The notes under the pieces: model-generated
Databases searched by the model: none
What the model was told of the DNA's origin: nothing
Seen by the model: the letters and a program-made list of their open reading frames with translations, nothing else
Assembly: GCF_029626265.1 (NCBI RefSeq)
Contig: NZ_JARUBN010000001.1
Span: 1,116,001-1,180,000, forward strand
Direction: 5' to 3'
Source of the DNA: Micromonospora sp. WMMD1102
Lineage (GTDB): Bacteria > Actinomycetota > Actinomycetes > Mycobacteriales > Micromonosporaceae
Length of the DNA stretch: 64,000 nt
Shown here: positions 1 to 9,042 of the stretch, piece after piece
Layout: every line of letters begins with the position of its first letter
How positions within the stretch are numbered: the stretch's first letter is position 1
Position numbers and translations under genes: made by a program

Positions 1-875
1 TGGTCCAGGCTGGTCGGGGTGAGCCCGAAGGTGGTCTCGGTGAGGGTGCTGTCCAGCACGAACGGTGCGTAGAACTGGTAGTCCATCTCGGCCAGTTCGC
101 GGGCCATCGGCACGACCAGACCGGCCGCGCGCATGGCGGACCGGGGCAGCTTGCGCAGCTTGAGGCGCGGGCTGCCGGTCAGCTCGCAGTAGCGGTCGGC
201 CAGGTGCCGGATGGTGACCGGAGGGGGTGACGGCACGTGCCAGGCCCGGCCGTGCGCGCGCGGATCGCGGGCCAGCGTTACCAGGGTGCGGGCCATGTCC
301 CCGGTGTAGGTGAAGGTGTGCGGCAGGTCCGGGTCGCCCGGCACCCAGGCGGCGGCCCCCCGGCTGACCGCCGGCAGGATCACCGCGGAGAAGACGCCGA
401 CCGCACCGGCGCCGACGTAGTCGGAGCCGCGCGCCTCGACGGTACGTACCCCGCTGTCCAGGGCGTCGCGCCACATCCTGACGCGTACCCTTCCCTTGCG
501 GCCCACGGCGGCCAGCGGGGTGTGCTCGGTCATCCGCCCGTCCGGCTGCGGGCCGTAGCCGTAGAGGTTGCCGGTGATGGCATAGACGGCGCCGGTGGAC
601 CTGGCCGCCGCGATCATCGCGTCGTTCATCGGGAACCAGAGCCGTTCCCACTCGGTGTACTTCGGGTTCGCGCAGTTGTAGAGCACCTCGGCGCCGTCGG
701 TCAGCTCGGTCAGCCGGCGCGCGTCGCCGGCGTCGGCGGCGATCCGTTCGATCATCGGGTGCTCGGGCCCGCCGCCGCCGCGTGTGACGAGCCGGACCCG
801 CTCGCCCTGCTCGGCGAGGAGCAGGGCGATCCGGGAGCCGATCGGGCCGGCACCGACGACCACAGAATTCGACAT
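1..875 (-). CDS. NAD(P)-dependent epimerase/reductase (SDR-extended), partial
   Basis: This is an atypical/extended short-chain dehydrogenase that runs off the left window edge, so its C-terminus is missing. The N-terminus carries the dinucleotide-binding glycine motif VVVGAGPIGSR, and the next segment (ERVRLVTRGG) fits the acidic/basic cofactor loop. A further NLYGYGP segment resembles the active-site Tyr region of NAD-dependent epimerases. The ATG at 875 is preceded by a GGAGAAC ribosome site. The gene is divergent from a TetR gene, and the short gap holds two GAAC/GTTCT palindromes, so it is probably that regulator's target. The substrate cannot be read from sequence. Confidence 0.85.
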   Translation of the reverse strand, partial: MSNSVVVGAGPIGSRIALLLAEQGERVRLVTRGGGGPEHPMIERIAADAGDARRLTELTDGAEVLYNCANPKYTEWERLWFPMNDAMIAAARSTGAVYAITGNLYGYGPQPDGRMTEHTPLAAVGRKGRVRVRMWRDALDSGVRTVEARGSDYVGAGAVGVFSAVILPAVSRGAAAWVPGDPDLPHTFTYTGDMARTLVTLARDPRAHGRAWHVPSPPPVTIRHLADRYCELTGSPRLKLRKLPRSAMRAAGLVVPMARELAEMDYQFYAPFVLDSTLTETTFGLTPTSLD

Positions 876-890
876 GGCGTTCTCCTTGGT

Positions 891-960
891 GAACAGTGTT
901 CTCGTTCCGGAGCAACAGTCGCACACGTCGGCCGGTCGCGTCAAGAACGCTGTTCTCGTT
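891..960. promoter_or_regulatory. Pair of TetR-type operator candidates
   Basis: Two near-identical elements lie in the divergent gap. The first is GAACAGTGTTCTCGTT (891-906) and the second is GAACGCTGTTCTCGTT (945-960), 54 bp apart start to start. Each contains a GAAC...GTTC inverted repeat followed by the same CGTT tail. The left copy is next to the ribosome site of the leftward reductase gene; the right copy ends 16 bp before the TetR start. They are the best candidates for autoregulatory TetR binding. Confidence 0.6.
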
Positions 961-976
961 GTGGCACACTGCTCTG

Positions 977-1660
977 ATGAGTGCCCCAGGAGTGCGTGCC
1001 CGGATCCGGGCAGAGCTCACCGAAGAGATCAAGTCGGTGGCACACCGCCACCTGGCCACCGACGGGGCCAACCTGTCCCTGCGGGCGGTCGCCCGCGACC
1101 TGGGCATGGCTCCGTCGGCCGTCTACCGCTACTTCGCCAGCCGTGACGACCTGCTCACCGCCCTGATCATCGACGCGTACAACGCGGTCGGCGACGCCGC
1201 CGAGCGCGCGCTGCCCGACGCGCCGGACCCGCTGGAACGCTGGCTGGCGGTCAGCTCGGCGGTCCGCGCCTGGGCGTTGGCCGAGCCGCACCGGTGGGCA
1301 CTCATCTACGGCAGCCCGGTGCCCGGCTACCGCGCCCCGGAGGACACCATCGGGCCGGGCGCCCGGGTGCTGCTGCTCATCGGGCGGATCCTGCTGGCGG
1401 CCCACCACGCGGGGCGGCTGGCGCCCGGCGAGCCGCTCACCGGCCGGTACGCCGACGAACTCGCCCGGGTCACCCACGCGCTCGGTCCGGACACCCCGGT
1501 ACGCGTGGTGGCCGGCACCCTCATGCTCTTCTTCCAGCTCTGCGGCGCGGTCAGCGGCGAGCTGTTCGGCCAGCTCCACAACTCCGTCGACGAGGACCGG
1601 CAGGGCTTCTTCGAGTACCAGATGCGCTCCGCCGCCACCGCCGCCGGACTCACCCGGTGA
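977..1660 (+). CDS. TetR/AcrR-family regulator
   Basis: This 227-residue regulator has an N-terminal helix-turn-helix at about residues 28-58 (LSLRAVARDLGMAPSAVYRY followed by FASRDDLL). The all-helical ligand-binding half includes the HRWALIYGSPVPGY segment typical of WHG-type TetR C-terminal domains. I chose the ATG at 977 because it directly precedes the conserved DNA-binding part; the frame is open further upstream but would overlap the operators. The gene is divergent from the NAD-dependent reductase, the usual arrangement of a local repressor and its target. Confidence 0.9.
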   Translation: MSAPGVRARIRAELTEEIKSVAHRHLATDGANLSLRAVARDLGMAPSAVYRYFASRDDLLTALIIDAYNAVGDAAERALPDAPDPLERWLAVSSAVRAWALAEPHRWALIYGSPVPGYRAPEDTIGPGARVLLLIGRILLAAHHAGRLAPGEPLTGRYADELARVTHALGPDTPVRVVAGTLMLFFQLCGAVSGELFGQLHNSVDEDRQGFFEYQMRSAATAAGLTR

Positions 1661-1874
1661 TCCGCACGGTGGCTCGGCCGTCCCGTCCCGGCGAGCGTCG
1701 GGACCCCCGGGACCCCGTGTCGTGAATGCCCCGGGCGCGTATGCATGTGGACCCGGGCCCCGTCCCTGTGGACGCGCGAGGCGCCGTCCCCGTGCACGTC
1801 CGGACGCCGTCCCTTTCCCCGGCCGGCCAGCGCGGCCGAGTCAGCCGGGTCGGGCTCGGCGGCACCCGCGGTCG

Positions 1875-2846
1875 CTACCGCAGCGGAACCAGCCAGGTCG
1901 GGCTCGGTTCCCCGGCGACCACGCCGGCGACCAGACCGGTCTCGGGGCGGTAGCGGACGGGGATCGGGTCGCTGAGTTCGCCGACGAACTCGCCGTCGAC
2001 GTGGTCCAGGAAGCCGATCATGGACCAACCGTCGGCGGTGTCGACGAGGCGGGGCGCGTAGAGGTGTGGGTGCGGGAACGGCCGTGCCGAGGCGATGTCC
2101 CAGGGACCGTCGACGGTGTGGCCGGCGGCGGCCCAGATCCGGTGCTCGGACCGCTCCTCGGTCGCCGCGACGTTCGTGCAGAACAGCAGCAGGGGCTGGC
2201 CGTCGACGACCGCGACCTGGGGGACTTCGAGGTGCCCGAACCCGGCGGGGGCGGACAGCGGCGGCCGGACCGTCCAGTTGACCAGGTCGTCGGAGGTGGC
2301 GTGCCCGACCACTCCGCGCTCCTTCGCCGCACCGTGCTTGGCCCGCGCGGTGACGAGCATGTGCCAGCCGGCGCCGGCCGGGTCGGGGAAGACCCAGGGG
2401 TCGCGCCAGGCCTGCTCGTACCACACCTCCGGGTCGAGGAGTTCGTACCAGGTGGGGTCGGCCTCCACCAGTGGCTCGGTGCCGTGCCGGTGCCAGCTGA
2501 CCAGGTCCTCCGAGACGGCCAGGCCGACCCGCTGGACCAGCCCGTTCTCGGCGCGGCCGACCCCGGTGTAGAACATGTACCACCGGCCGTCCGGGCCGCG
2601 TACGGTGCTTCCGGTCCAGGTGGCCAGGTCGTCCCAGCCCGGTGAGTCGGCCGGCGCCAGTGCGTCGGCGACCAGCTCCCACGAGCGCAGGTCGGTGGAG
2701 ACGGCGTGCCCGATGGCGGCGCGCAGGTGGCGGCGGTGCGGGTCGAGCAGGGCGCGGGAGGCGCGCAGGAAGAACGCGTGCCACAGCCCGTCGTCGTCCC
2801 GCGCGTACCAGCTGTCCCACACCCAGTGGTCCGGCAGACGTAACAT
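1875..2846 (-). CDS. GH32/GH68-like beta-propeller glycosidase
   Basis: This 323-residue protein has no signal peptide and probably acts in the cytoplasm on imported oligosaccharides. Its motifs match the five-bladed propeller clan of fructan enzymes: WDSW with Asp11 as candidate nucleophile, WRDPWVF with Asp149 as transition-state stabiliser, and LEVPQV with Glu207 as candidate acid/base. GH43-type enzymes are related, so the substrate (fructan or another furanoside) is not certain. The ATG at 2846 is preferred over a TTG three codons upstream, though no strong ribosome site is visible. It lies downstream of, and in line with, the LacI gene, and its upstream region holds a copy of the shared 18-bp operator. 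Confidence 0.8.
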   Translation of the reverse strand: MLRLPDHWVWDSWYARDDDGLWHAFFLRASRALLDPHRRHLRAAIGHAVSTDLRSWELVADALAPADSPGWDDLATWTGSTVRGPDGRWYMFYTGVGRAENGLVQRVGLAVSEDLVSWHRHGTEPLVEADPTWYELLDPEVWYEQAWRDPWVFPDPAGAGWHMLVTARAKHGAAKERGVVGHATSDDLVNWTVRPPLSAPAGFGHLEVPQVAVVDGQPLLLFCTNVAATEERSEHRIWAAAGHTVDGPWDIASARPFPHPHLYAPRLVDTADGWSMIGFLDHVDGEFVGELSDPIPVRYRPETGLVAGVVAGEPSPTWLVPLR

Positions 2847-2861
2847 GGCAGGCAAGTTACC

Positions 2862-2879
2862 AGATAAATCGGTTTAGCT
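2862..2879. promoter_or_regulatory. LacI operator, site 1 of 4 (glycosidase promoter)
   Basis: AGATAAATCGGTTTAGCT is an 18-bp imperfect palindrome matching three other sites at 4168, 9043 and 9166. It overlaps the stop codon of the LacI gene and lies 15 bp upstream of the glycosidase start, where it would block initiation of that gene's own promoter. Confidence 0.7.
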
Positions 2880-3899
2880 AGAGGGTGCGGCGATGGACCT
2901 GCGTCGGCGCAGCGTCATGGGCACCAGGGTCGGCCCACTGCTGCCGCCGTCGAGCAGGATCTCCACGGCGTGCCGGCCCATCTGTTCGTGCGGCAGGGCG
3001 GCGGTGGACAGGCCGGGGCGCAGCCAGGCGGCGATGGGGTCGTCGTCGAAGGAGACCACCGAGATGTCGCTGGGTACGGCCAGCCCGGCCTCGCCGAGGG
3101 CCTGGTAGACGCCGAAGGCCAGCCGGTCGTTCATGCAGATGACCGCGGTCGGCCGGTCCGGCCCGCCCAGCAGGCGGCGCATCGCCGCGTAGCCGTGCTC
3201 GGGCAGCCAGTCGCCGCAGAACGTCTCGGCGAGCAGGGTGGTGCCGGCCTCCGACAGGGCCTCCCGGATCCCGCGCAGCCGGGCCAACGCGGCGAGCGAG
3301 ACCTCCGGGTCGCGTTCCTTGAGCCGGTTGCGGCCGATCAGCGCGACCCGGTCGCGGTGGCCGCGCTGGAGCAGGGCGGTGGCGACGGTCCGGCCGGCCC
3401 GCTCGTCGTCGGGCAGCACGCAGGGCAGGTCCTCCGCGCCGGTGGCGTTGAGCAGCACCACCGGGCCGTTCAGGATGGCCGGCGGCACGGTCAGCCGCCG
3501 GGTCGCCATCGCCGCGTAGACGACGCCGTCGACCTGACGGTCGAGCATCGCCTCGATGGCGTACCGCTCGAACGTCGCGTCGCCCTGCGTCTCGGTGATG
3601 AGCAGTACGTGGTCACGCTCGCGGGCCGCGTCCAGCGCGCCCCGGATGAGGCCGCCGGCGAACCGGGTGGTGGCGACGATGTCGGAGACGAACGCGATGG
3701 TGGCGGTCTTGCGGGTACGCAGGCTGCGCGCGGCGACGTTGGGTCGGTAGCCGAGTTCCTCCGCGGCCGCGAAGACGCGCTGGTGCGCCTCGGCGGAGAG
3801 CCGGGTGCCCTCGCGCCCGTTCAGCACCATCGACGCGGCGGTCTTGGACAGCCCGGCGCGGCGCGCGACGTCGGCCAGAGTTGCTCTGTTGCGGCCCAT
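2874..3899 (-). CDS. LacI-family repressor of the first sugar module
   Basis: This 341-residue protein starts with a classic LacI helix-turn-helix (ATLADVARRAGLSKTAASMV, residues 6-25) and hinge helix (RPNVAARSLRTRKT). A periplasmic-binding-protein-like sensor follows, with the usual VSFDDDPIAAWLRPGLST segment near the C-terminus. It is flanked by the glycosidase and the divergent ABC importer, and four 18-bp palindromes of one type lie next to those genes. It is therefore the probable local repressor released by a sugar. The ATG at 3899 has GGAGGATTC upstream. Confidence 0.92.
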   Translation of the reverse strand: MGRNRATLADVARRAGLSKTAASMVLNGREGTRLSAEAHQRVFAAAEELGYRPNVAARSLRTRKTATIAFVSDIVATTRFAGGLIRGALDAARERDHVLLITETQGDATFERYAIEAMLDRQVDGVVYAAMATRRLTVPPAILNGPVVLLNATGAEDLPCVLPDDERAGRTVATALLQRGHRDRVALIGRNRLKERDPEVSLAALARLRGIREALSEAGTTLLAETFCGDWLPEHGYAAMRRLLGGPDRPTAVICMNDRLAFGVYQALGEAGLAVPSDISVVSFDDDPIAAWLRPGLSTAALPHEQMGRHAVEILLDGGSSGPTLVPMTLRRRRSIAAPSS

Positions 3900-4137
3900 G
3901 AATCCTCCGAATCACCGGCGGTCGGTGCACACCGCCCCGCCAATCATGCTGGGTCGCCGGACGCTGTCCAGTACCGGTCTCGGTCCGGTGCCGGCCCGGT
4001 TCGGATCGGGACCGGTTCCGGGGGGTCCGGGCTCGGCCGGTGCCGGCTCGGGCCCGGGTTCGTCAGCCGGCCGGGTGGGCCCGGGTGGGCCGCGGTCGTG
4101 TGAAGCAGCCGTTTCCGAGCCGTTGCCAAGCCCCTCC

Positions 4138-4185
4138 TTGACAGCTCCGTGCGCCGCGCGCATGCTCTGCTAAATCAGTTTAGCG
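4138..4185 (+). promoter_or_regulatory. Promoter with LacI operator, site 2 of 4 (ABC importer)
   Basis: A perfect -35 hexamer TTGACA (4138-4143) is followed 24 bp later by TGCTAAATCAGTTTAGCG (4168-4185). The -10 must lie just before or at the operator, so repressor binding would occlude the start point. The remaining 481-bp gap (3900-4380) between the divergent LacI and importer genes is GC-rich without another clear element. A long leader of roughly 200 nt before the GTG start is implied. Confidence 0.7.
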
Positions 4186-4380
4186 GGACGTTTTGTTTCC
4201 ACCGGGCGCAGCCACGCCCGGCCGGGAAGAGGCCATGGTCGGTTACCGCGCGCCCAGGTCGGCAACCGGCCCGCGACGCGATCCGGGCGACGCCGGCTGG
4301 CCGTCGTGCCGGGTCCGTCCGGACCGGGTACGGCGACCGCCGACCGGCAGGGTGCGCGGAGGAGTCAAGGAGCCGTAGGA

Positions 4381-5745
4381 GTGTACGGATTGTCGAAGAG
4401 ATACCCGCGACGCAGGCTGGCGACCGTCTGCGCCTCGCTACTTTCCGCCGTCGCCGTAACCGCTGCCTGTAGTGCACCCGGTGCCGACCCGGCATCGCAG
4501 GGCGGCACCGCCGCGCCGGTCAGCACCGCCCTGGGCACCGAGCAGATCACCCTGGAGATGTACGCGGAGACCGGCTTCCCGCTGGCCAAGGCGCTCGCCG
4601 ACGAGTTCACCAGGCAGCACCCGAACGTGAAGTTCAACGTCCGCGAGGACCAGTTCACGGTGATCGTGGAGAACGCTCCGCGGGTGCTCGCCTCGGACAA
4701 CGCCCCGGACATCATCCGGCTGCCCACCATGGTCGACCTGGTCAAGGACGGCCTGCTGAAGAACCTCGACCCGTACTTCACCGCCTACGGCTGGGACAGG
4801 TTTCCGGCCTCCCAGCTCGTGCAGCTGCGGGTCGCCGAGGGAGGCGGACCGCGCGGCACCGGCTCGCTGTTCGGAATGGGGCTCGGCTACAGCGTCACCG
4901 GGGTCTTCTACAACAGGACGCTGGCCGAGCGGGTCGGCATGACCGAGCCGCCGAAGACCATCGCCCAGTTCGAGGAGCTGCTGGCCAAGGCCAAGACCGC
5001 CGGCGTGCAGCCGATCATGCAGTTCAACAAGAACACCGCCGGGATCAACTTCCCGCACCAGGCCCTGCAGAACCAGTACGGCGACCCGGCCCAGATCGCC
5101 GACTGGATCTTCCAGAAGCCCGGTGCCACCTTCGACACCCCGGCGGCGCTGAAGGCCACCCAGGTGATCCAGCGGTGGGCGCAGGCCGGGTACTTCCCGA
5201 AGGACGCGAACGCCCTGGACTACACCACGATGATGGGTGAGTTCCAGAAGGGCAACGGCCTGTTCATGTTCAACGGCGACTGGGAGTCGGGCAACCTCGA
5301 CAAGTCGATGAGCGGCAAGGTCGGCTTCTTCCTCTTCCCGACCGAGTCCGGCGGCGGCAACCACGTGGCGATGTCCGCGCCCAACACCTTCGGGGTCGGC
5401 GCCAAGGCCAAGAACCCGGACGCCGCGGCGTTCTTCCTGAACTGGGCGCACACCAACGCCAAGGCCCGGGAGATCTCGGTGACCGTCGGCGGCTCGCACC
5501 CCGGCGGCCCGTCCGAGCTGTCCCTGCCGGCCGCCCCGCAGGGCAGCGTGCTGGCACAGACCCTGGCCGCGTCCCAGCAGCTCGGGGCGGAGAACGGGGC
5601 GGTGGACTTCACCGCCAACGCCACCGGCGGCATCTTCGCCGCGGCGATCACCCCGGAGATGCAGAAGCTGGTCGCCGGCCAGCAGACCCCCGAGGGGTAC
5701 GTACAGGCGGTCCAGGCGGAGTACGCGAAGGAACTGTCCCGATGA
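4381..5745 (+). CDS. Carbohydrate ABC transporter substrate-binding lipoprotein (family 1)
   Basis: The 454-residue protein has a basic N-terminus, a hydrophobic stretch and a lipobox ending VTAAC, so it is anchored outside the membrane. The mature part resembles family-1 extracellular solute-binding proteins that take up oligosaccharides (segments such as NAPDIIRLPTMVDLVKDG and MFNGDWESGN). The GTG at 4381 is preceded by AAGGAG at 4367-4372. Its stop overlaps the next start (ATGA), so binding protein and both permeases form one operon. No ATPase is encoded here; such importers often share a common MsiK-type ATPase encoded elsewhere. Confidence 0.93.
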   Translation: MYGLSKRYPRRRLATVCASLLSAVAVTAACSAPGADPASQGGTAAPVSTALGTEQITLEMYAETGFPLAKALADEFTRQHPNVKFNVREDQFTVIVENAPRVLASDNAPDIIRLPTMVDLVKDGLLKNLDPYFTAYGWDRFPASQLVQLRVAEGGGPRGTGSLFGMGLGYSVTGVFYNRTLAERVGMTEPPKTIAQFEELLAKAKTAGVQPIMQFNKNTAGINFPHQALQNQYGDPAQIADWIFQKPGATFDTPAALKATQVIQRWAQAGYFPKDANALDYTTMMGEFQKGNGLFMFNGDWESGNLDKSMSGKVGFFLFPTESGGGNHVAMSAPNTFGVGAKAKNPDAAAFFLNWAHTNAKAREISVTVGGSHPGGPSELSLPAAPQGSVLAQTLAASQQLGAENGAVDFTANATGGIFAAAITPEMQKLVAGQQTPEGYVQAVQAEYAKELSR

Positions 5746-6704
5746 CGTCTGCCCTCGGCAGCGCTCCGGGCGGGTCGACGGCGAGCCGCTCGCCGAAGAG
5801 TCCGTCCCCCGTACTGCCCCACCGACGCCGGTGGGGCCGTACGGCCCGGTGGAGCGGCTGGCTGTACGTGCTGCCGGCCCTGCTCATGTACGCCGTCTTC
5901 GTGCTCCGCCCGCTCGCGCTCACCGTCCAGTACTCGCTCTACCAGTGGAACGGGATCGGCGTGGCCCGCTGGGCGGGGCTGGACAACTACCTCACGGTCT
6001 TCACCGACAGCGACCTACTGAAGATCATCTCGAACGCGTTCGTCCTGATCGTCTTCTTCAGTTTCATCCCGGTCGGGCTGGGCCTGCTGGTCGCCAGCCT
6101 CGTCCGCCGGATCACCACGGGTCCGTTCGGGAACGCCGTCCGCACCATCCTGTTCCTGCCACAGGTGATCCCGCTGGTGGCGGCCGGTATCGCCTGGAGT
6201 TGGCTGCTCTCCTCGGGCGGCCTGGTCAACCAGACGCTCCGGGCGGTCGGCCTGGGCGGGCTGGCCCGGGCCTGGCTCGGCGACTTCGACACGGCGCTGC
6301 CCTCGGTCGGGGTGATCGGCGCCTGGGTGCTGCTCGGCCTCTGCACGATCCTGCTGGTCACCGGCATGAGCAAGATCGATCCCGCGCTCTACGAGGCGGC
6401 CCGGATCGACGGCGCCGGACCGGTACGCGAGTTCTTCGCCGTCACCCTGCCCGGCCTGCGCCGGGAGATCGGGGTGTGTCTGACCGTGACCGTGATCGCG
6501 GCGCTGGCCAGCTTCGACATCGTCTACATCTCCACCAGCGGCGGCCCCGGCCTACAGACCACGGTGCCGGGCCTGGAGATCTATCGGCTCGCCTTCTCGC
6601 AGCGCCAGGTGGGGCTCGCCTCGGCACTGGCCGTCGTGCTCATGCTGCTGGTGCTGGCCTGCGTGCTGCCGATCCAGCGGCTGACCAGGGAGGAAAAGGG
6701 ATGA
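5742..6704 (+). CDS. Sugar ABC transporter permease, MalF/UgpA type
   Basis: This 320-residue membrane protein has about six hydrophobic segments and the cytoplasmic EAA loop (EAARIDGAGPVREFF) that contacts the ATPase. A proline-rich, polar N-terminal extension of about 40 residues precedes the first helix. It overlaps the binding-protein gene and the second permease gene by four bases each, so the subunits are translationally coupled. Confidence 0.93.
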   Translation: MTSALGSAPGGSTASRSPKSPSPVLPHRRRWGRTARWSGWLYVLPALLMYAVFVLRPLALTVQYSLYQWNGIGVARWAGLDNYLTVFTDSDLLKIISNAFVLIVFFSFIPVGLGLLVASLVRRITTGPFGNAVRTILFLPQVIPLVAAGIAWSWLLSSGGLVNQTLRAVGLGGLARAWLGDFDTALPSVGVIGAWVLLGLCTILLVTGMSKIDPALYEAARIDGAGPVREFFAVTLPGLRREIGVCLTVTVIAALASFDIVYISTSGGPGLQTTVPGLEIYRLAFSQRQVGLASALAVVLMLLVLACVLPIQRLTREEKG

Positions 6705-7525
6705 ACCTGAGCCGACGCGAGTGGCTGACCGGCCGGCTCTTCCTCGTCGCGCTGGTGCTGGTCACCCTGCTGCCCTTCGTGAGCATGCTGTCGGCGGCGT
6801 TGCAGCCCCGCGGCACGGTGCCCACCGGGCTGGCCTGGCCGGCCGATCCGCAGTGGGGGAACTTCGTCGACGCCTTCACCGCGGCGAACATGGCCGCGCT
6901 GCTCCGGTCCAGCCTGCTGATCGTGGTCGGCGTGGTGCCGGTCTCGGTGGTCATCGCCACCATGGCCGGCTTCGGGCTCGGCCACCTGCGGGTGCCGGGC
7001 GCGAAGTGGGCGTTCGGCCTGTTCCTGCTCGGCCTGACCCTGCCCTTCGAGGCCGTGGTGACCCCGATCTACTACCAGATGCGCGACCTCGGGCTGCTCA
7101 ACACCCGCTGGGCCATCGTGCTGCCGCTGATCGGCCTCTACATGCCGTTCGCGGTCTTCTGGATGCGGGCGCACTTCGCCAACGTGCCGACCGAGCTCTC
7201 CGAGGCGGCCCGGGTGGACGGCAGCACCACCTGGCAGCTGTTCTGGCGGATCCAGGTGCCGCTGGCCCGGCCGGCGATCGCATCGCTGACCATCCTGCTG
7301 TTCCTCTGGACCTGGAACCAGTTCCTGCTCGCCATCGTGCTCGTCGACGACGCCACCAAACGCACGATGGCCGGCGCGCTGGGTGCGTTCCAGGGGCAGT
7401 GGGGGACCGACCTGGTGCTGCTCTGCGCCGGATCGCTGCTCATCCTCACCCCGACCCTGGTGGTCTTCCTGATCTTCCAGCGCCAGTTCATCAAGGCGCT
7501 GCTCCAGGGGTCCGTCAAGGGCTGA
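6701..7525 (+). CDS. Sugar ABC transporter permease, MalG/UgpE type
   Basis: The 274-residue partner permease has six predicted membrane spans and the EAA loop EAARVDGSTTWQLFWRIQVP. The ATG at 6701 has the purine-rich ribosome site AGGGAGGAAAAGGG. It is the last gene of the rightward importer operon and faces the secreted hydrolase gene tail to tail, separated by a strong hairpin. Confidence 0.93.
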   Translation: MNLSRREWLTGRLFLVALVLVTLLPFVSMLSAALQPRGTVPTGLAWPADPQWGNFVDAFTAANMAALLRSSLLIVVGVVPVSVVIATMAGFGLGHLRVPGAKWAFGLFLLGLTLPFEAVVTPIYYQMRDLGLLNTRWAIVLPLIGLYMPFAVFWMRAHFANVPTELSEAARVDGSTTWQLFWRIQVPLARPAIASLTILLFLWTWNQFLLAIVLVDDATKRTMAGALGAFQGQWGTDLVLLCAGSLLILTPTLVVFLIFQRQFIKALLQGSVKG

Positions 7526-7572
7526 GCCGCCGTCGGGGACACCGGCGGCAGCACGACCGTGTGACGCGGCCG

Positions 7573-7604
7573 CCGGCCGGCACGGACCACCCTGTGCCGG
7601 CCGG
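7573..7604. terminator. Bidirectional hairpin terminator
   Basis: CCGGCCGGCAC (7573-7583) and GTGCCGGCCGG (7594-7604) form a perfect 11-bp stem with a 10-nt loop. It lies in the 89-bp gap between the convergent permease and hydrolase genes. There is no U-tract, as is common in high-GC actinobacteria. Confidence 0.7.
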
Positions 7605-7614
7605 GCGGACCCGG

Positions 7615-8937
7615 TCAGGCCGGCGGCTTCGTCCGGCCGAGCAGCCAGCGCAGGATGCCGCTGTCGGAGTACGTCGGGCCGAACGCCGCGTGGTAGTCCG
7701 GCAGGGTGAACGCGTCGTCCTGGTACTCGGTGTACCGCAGCAGTGCGGCGACCTGCTCCGGCGTCCTGCCCCGCGCCGCGTACGCCTCGCGGAGCGCGGC
7801 GGCGGAGTTGCGGGCCAGCGAGACGTTCAGCAGGTGGTCGTGCACGCCGTGGGTGATCCAGATCGGGATCTCGGCCGCGGCGATCGCGGCGGCCTGCTCG
7901 GGGCTGACCTGGAATCCGCCCGTCACCAGACCGGCGGTGAACAGGTCCGGCCGCTTCGCGAACGCCTCCCAGAGCAGCCGCGAACCGTAGGAGACGGTGC
8001 TCGCGTACACCCGCCGGGTGTCCACGGCGAAGTCGCGGACGAACTGGTCGAGGAGCTTGACCAGCAGGTCCGCCTCGGCGGCGGGGCCGACCCGCTGGTG
8101 CTGCGGCGCCAGCACGATCGCGTCGGTACGGCTGCCCGTCCAGCTCGATCCCAGCCACGCCGTCGCCGGGATGTCGGCGGCAAGCTGCACCCCCAGGTTG
8201 TCCCCGTCCCAGCCCATGCCGTGCCCGGGCAGGACCACCACCAGCGGGTACTTCCGGCCCGGCTGGTAGCCCTTCGGCAGGTGGTAGTGGTAGGGCAGCA
8301 CCATCCCGTCGCTCAGGAACGAGCCGTAGCGGAACTCGTCGACGAGCAGGTTCACCGGCTTCCCGGTGACCCCGAACGACCGGTGCGGCGCGCCCCTGGC
8401 CAGCACCGGCCCCTTGCCGTGCCCGTGTCCCGGCCGGCCGTGCACGTCGCCGCGCTGCACCACCCGGGTCGGCAGCTCGGGGTTCACCTTCACGGTGCAC
8501 AGGAACGTCGGGCACTTGGAGACCACGACCGTCCAACCACCACTGTCGGCCGGGTCCAACTCGACGACGACGTACCTGCCGGGCACCGACCGGCGGTCGG
8601 GGCGGGGAGCCGGGGTGCTGTTGGTGTAGGTGTGCGTGACCGTCCGGTCGGCCAGCTTCGCCAGGTCCTCGATCGGGTTGAACCGGAAGTTGTACACCGT
8701 GTCCGAGACCCGGAACGTGGTGTTGTCGAGCGTGCGCGGGTTGACCGTCGCGCCGTACTCGACCGCCACCGCGGAGACCTTCTGGCCGTACGTGTAGACG
8801 GTGGTGATCGGCGTGACGCTGCGTATCCCGGTCTCCGGGGCTCCCCGGTCGGCCGGGCCGCCGTACGCCGCCGTACCCGCGGCGGCGAGTGTCAGCACGG
8901 AGGCGAGCGTGCCGACCACCCCTCTTCGTAGCCTCAT
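7615..8937 (-). CDS. Secreted alpha/beta hydrolase (esterase/peptidase-like)
   Basis: The 440-residue product begins with a signal peptide (MRLRRGVVGTLASVLTLAAA region) and has a beta-rich N-terminal half of about 200 residues. An alpha/beta-hydrolase domain follows. The triad candidates are Ser316 in TVSYGS, Asp367 in THGVHD and His416 in PDYHAAF. The elbow is TxSxG rather than GxSxG, which is unusual. The ATG at 8937 is used because GAGGAAGGGA lies just upstream, in preference to a longer frame. Operators of the first LacI regulon lie in its promoter region, so it probably removes ester groups from, or otherwise processes, the same substrate. Its reaction is not known. Confidence 0.8.
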   Translation of the reverse strand: MRLRRGVVGTLASVLTLAAAGTAAYGGPADRGAPETGIRSVTPITTVYTYGQKVSAVAVEYGATVNPRTLDNTTFRVSDTVYNFRFNPIEDLAKLADRTVTHTYTNSTPAPRPDRRSVPGRYVVVELDPADSGGWTVVVSKCPTFLCTVKVNPELPTRVVQRGDVHGRPGHGHGKGPVLARGAPHRSFGVTGKPVNLLVDEFRYGSFLSDGMVLPYHYHLPKGYQPGRKYPLVVVLPGHGMGWDGDNLGVQLAADIPATAWLGSSWTGSRTDAIVLAPQHQRVGPAAEADLLVKLLDQFVRDFAVDTRRVYASTVSYGSRLLWEAFAKRPDLFTAGLVTGGFQVSPEQAAAIAAAEIPIWITHGVHDHLLNVSLARNSAAALREAYAARGRTPEQVAALLRYTEYQDDAFTLPDYHAAFGPTYSDSGILRWLLGRTKPPA

Positions 8938-9042
8938 CCGGTTCCCTTCCTCGCGGATCGCGGCCCGCCCGGCCGGCGTCCGGTCGATCCTCGGCACCGG
9001 CGCCGGAGCCCGCGTGCTGCGGCGGGTCTCTGCGAAGCGAGT

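Noticed and set aside
8281..8540. Small rightward open frames opposite the secreted hydrolase
   Set aside because: They lack ribosome sites and family similarity and lie fully antisense to a well-supported gene.
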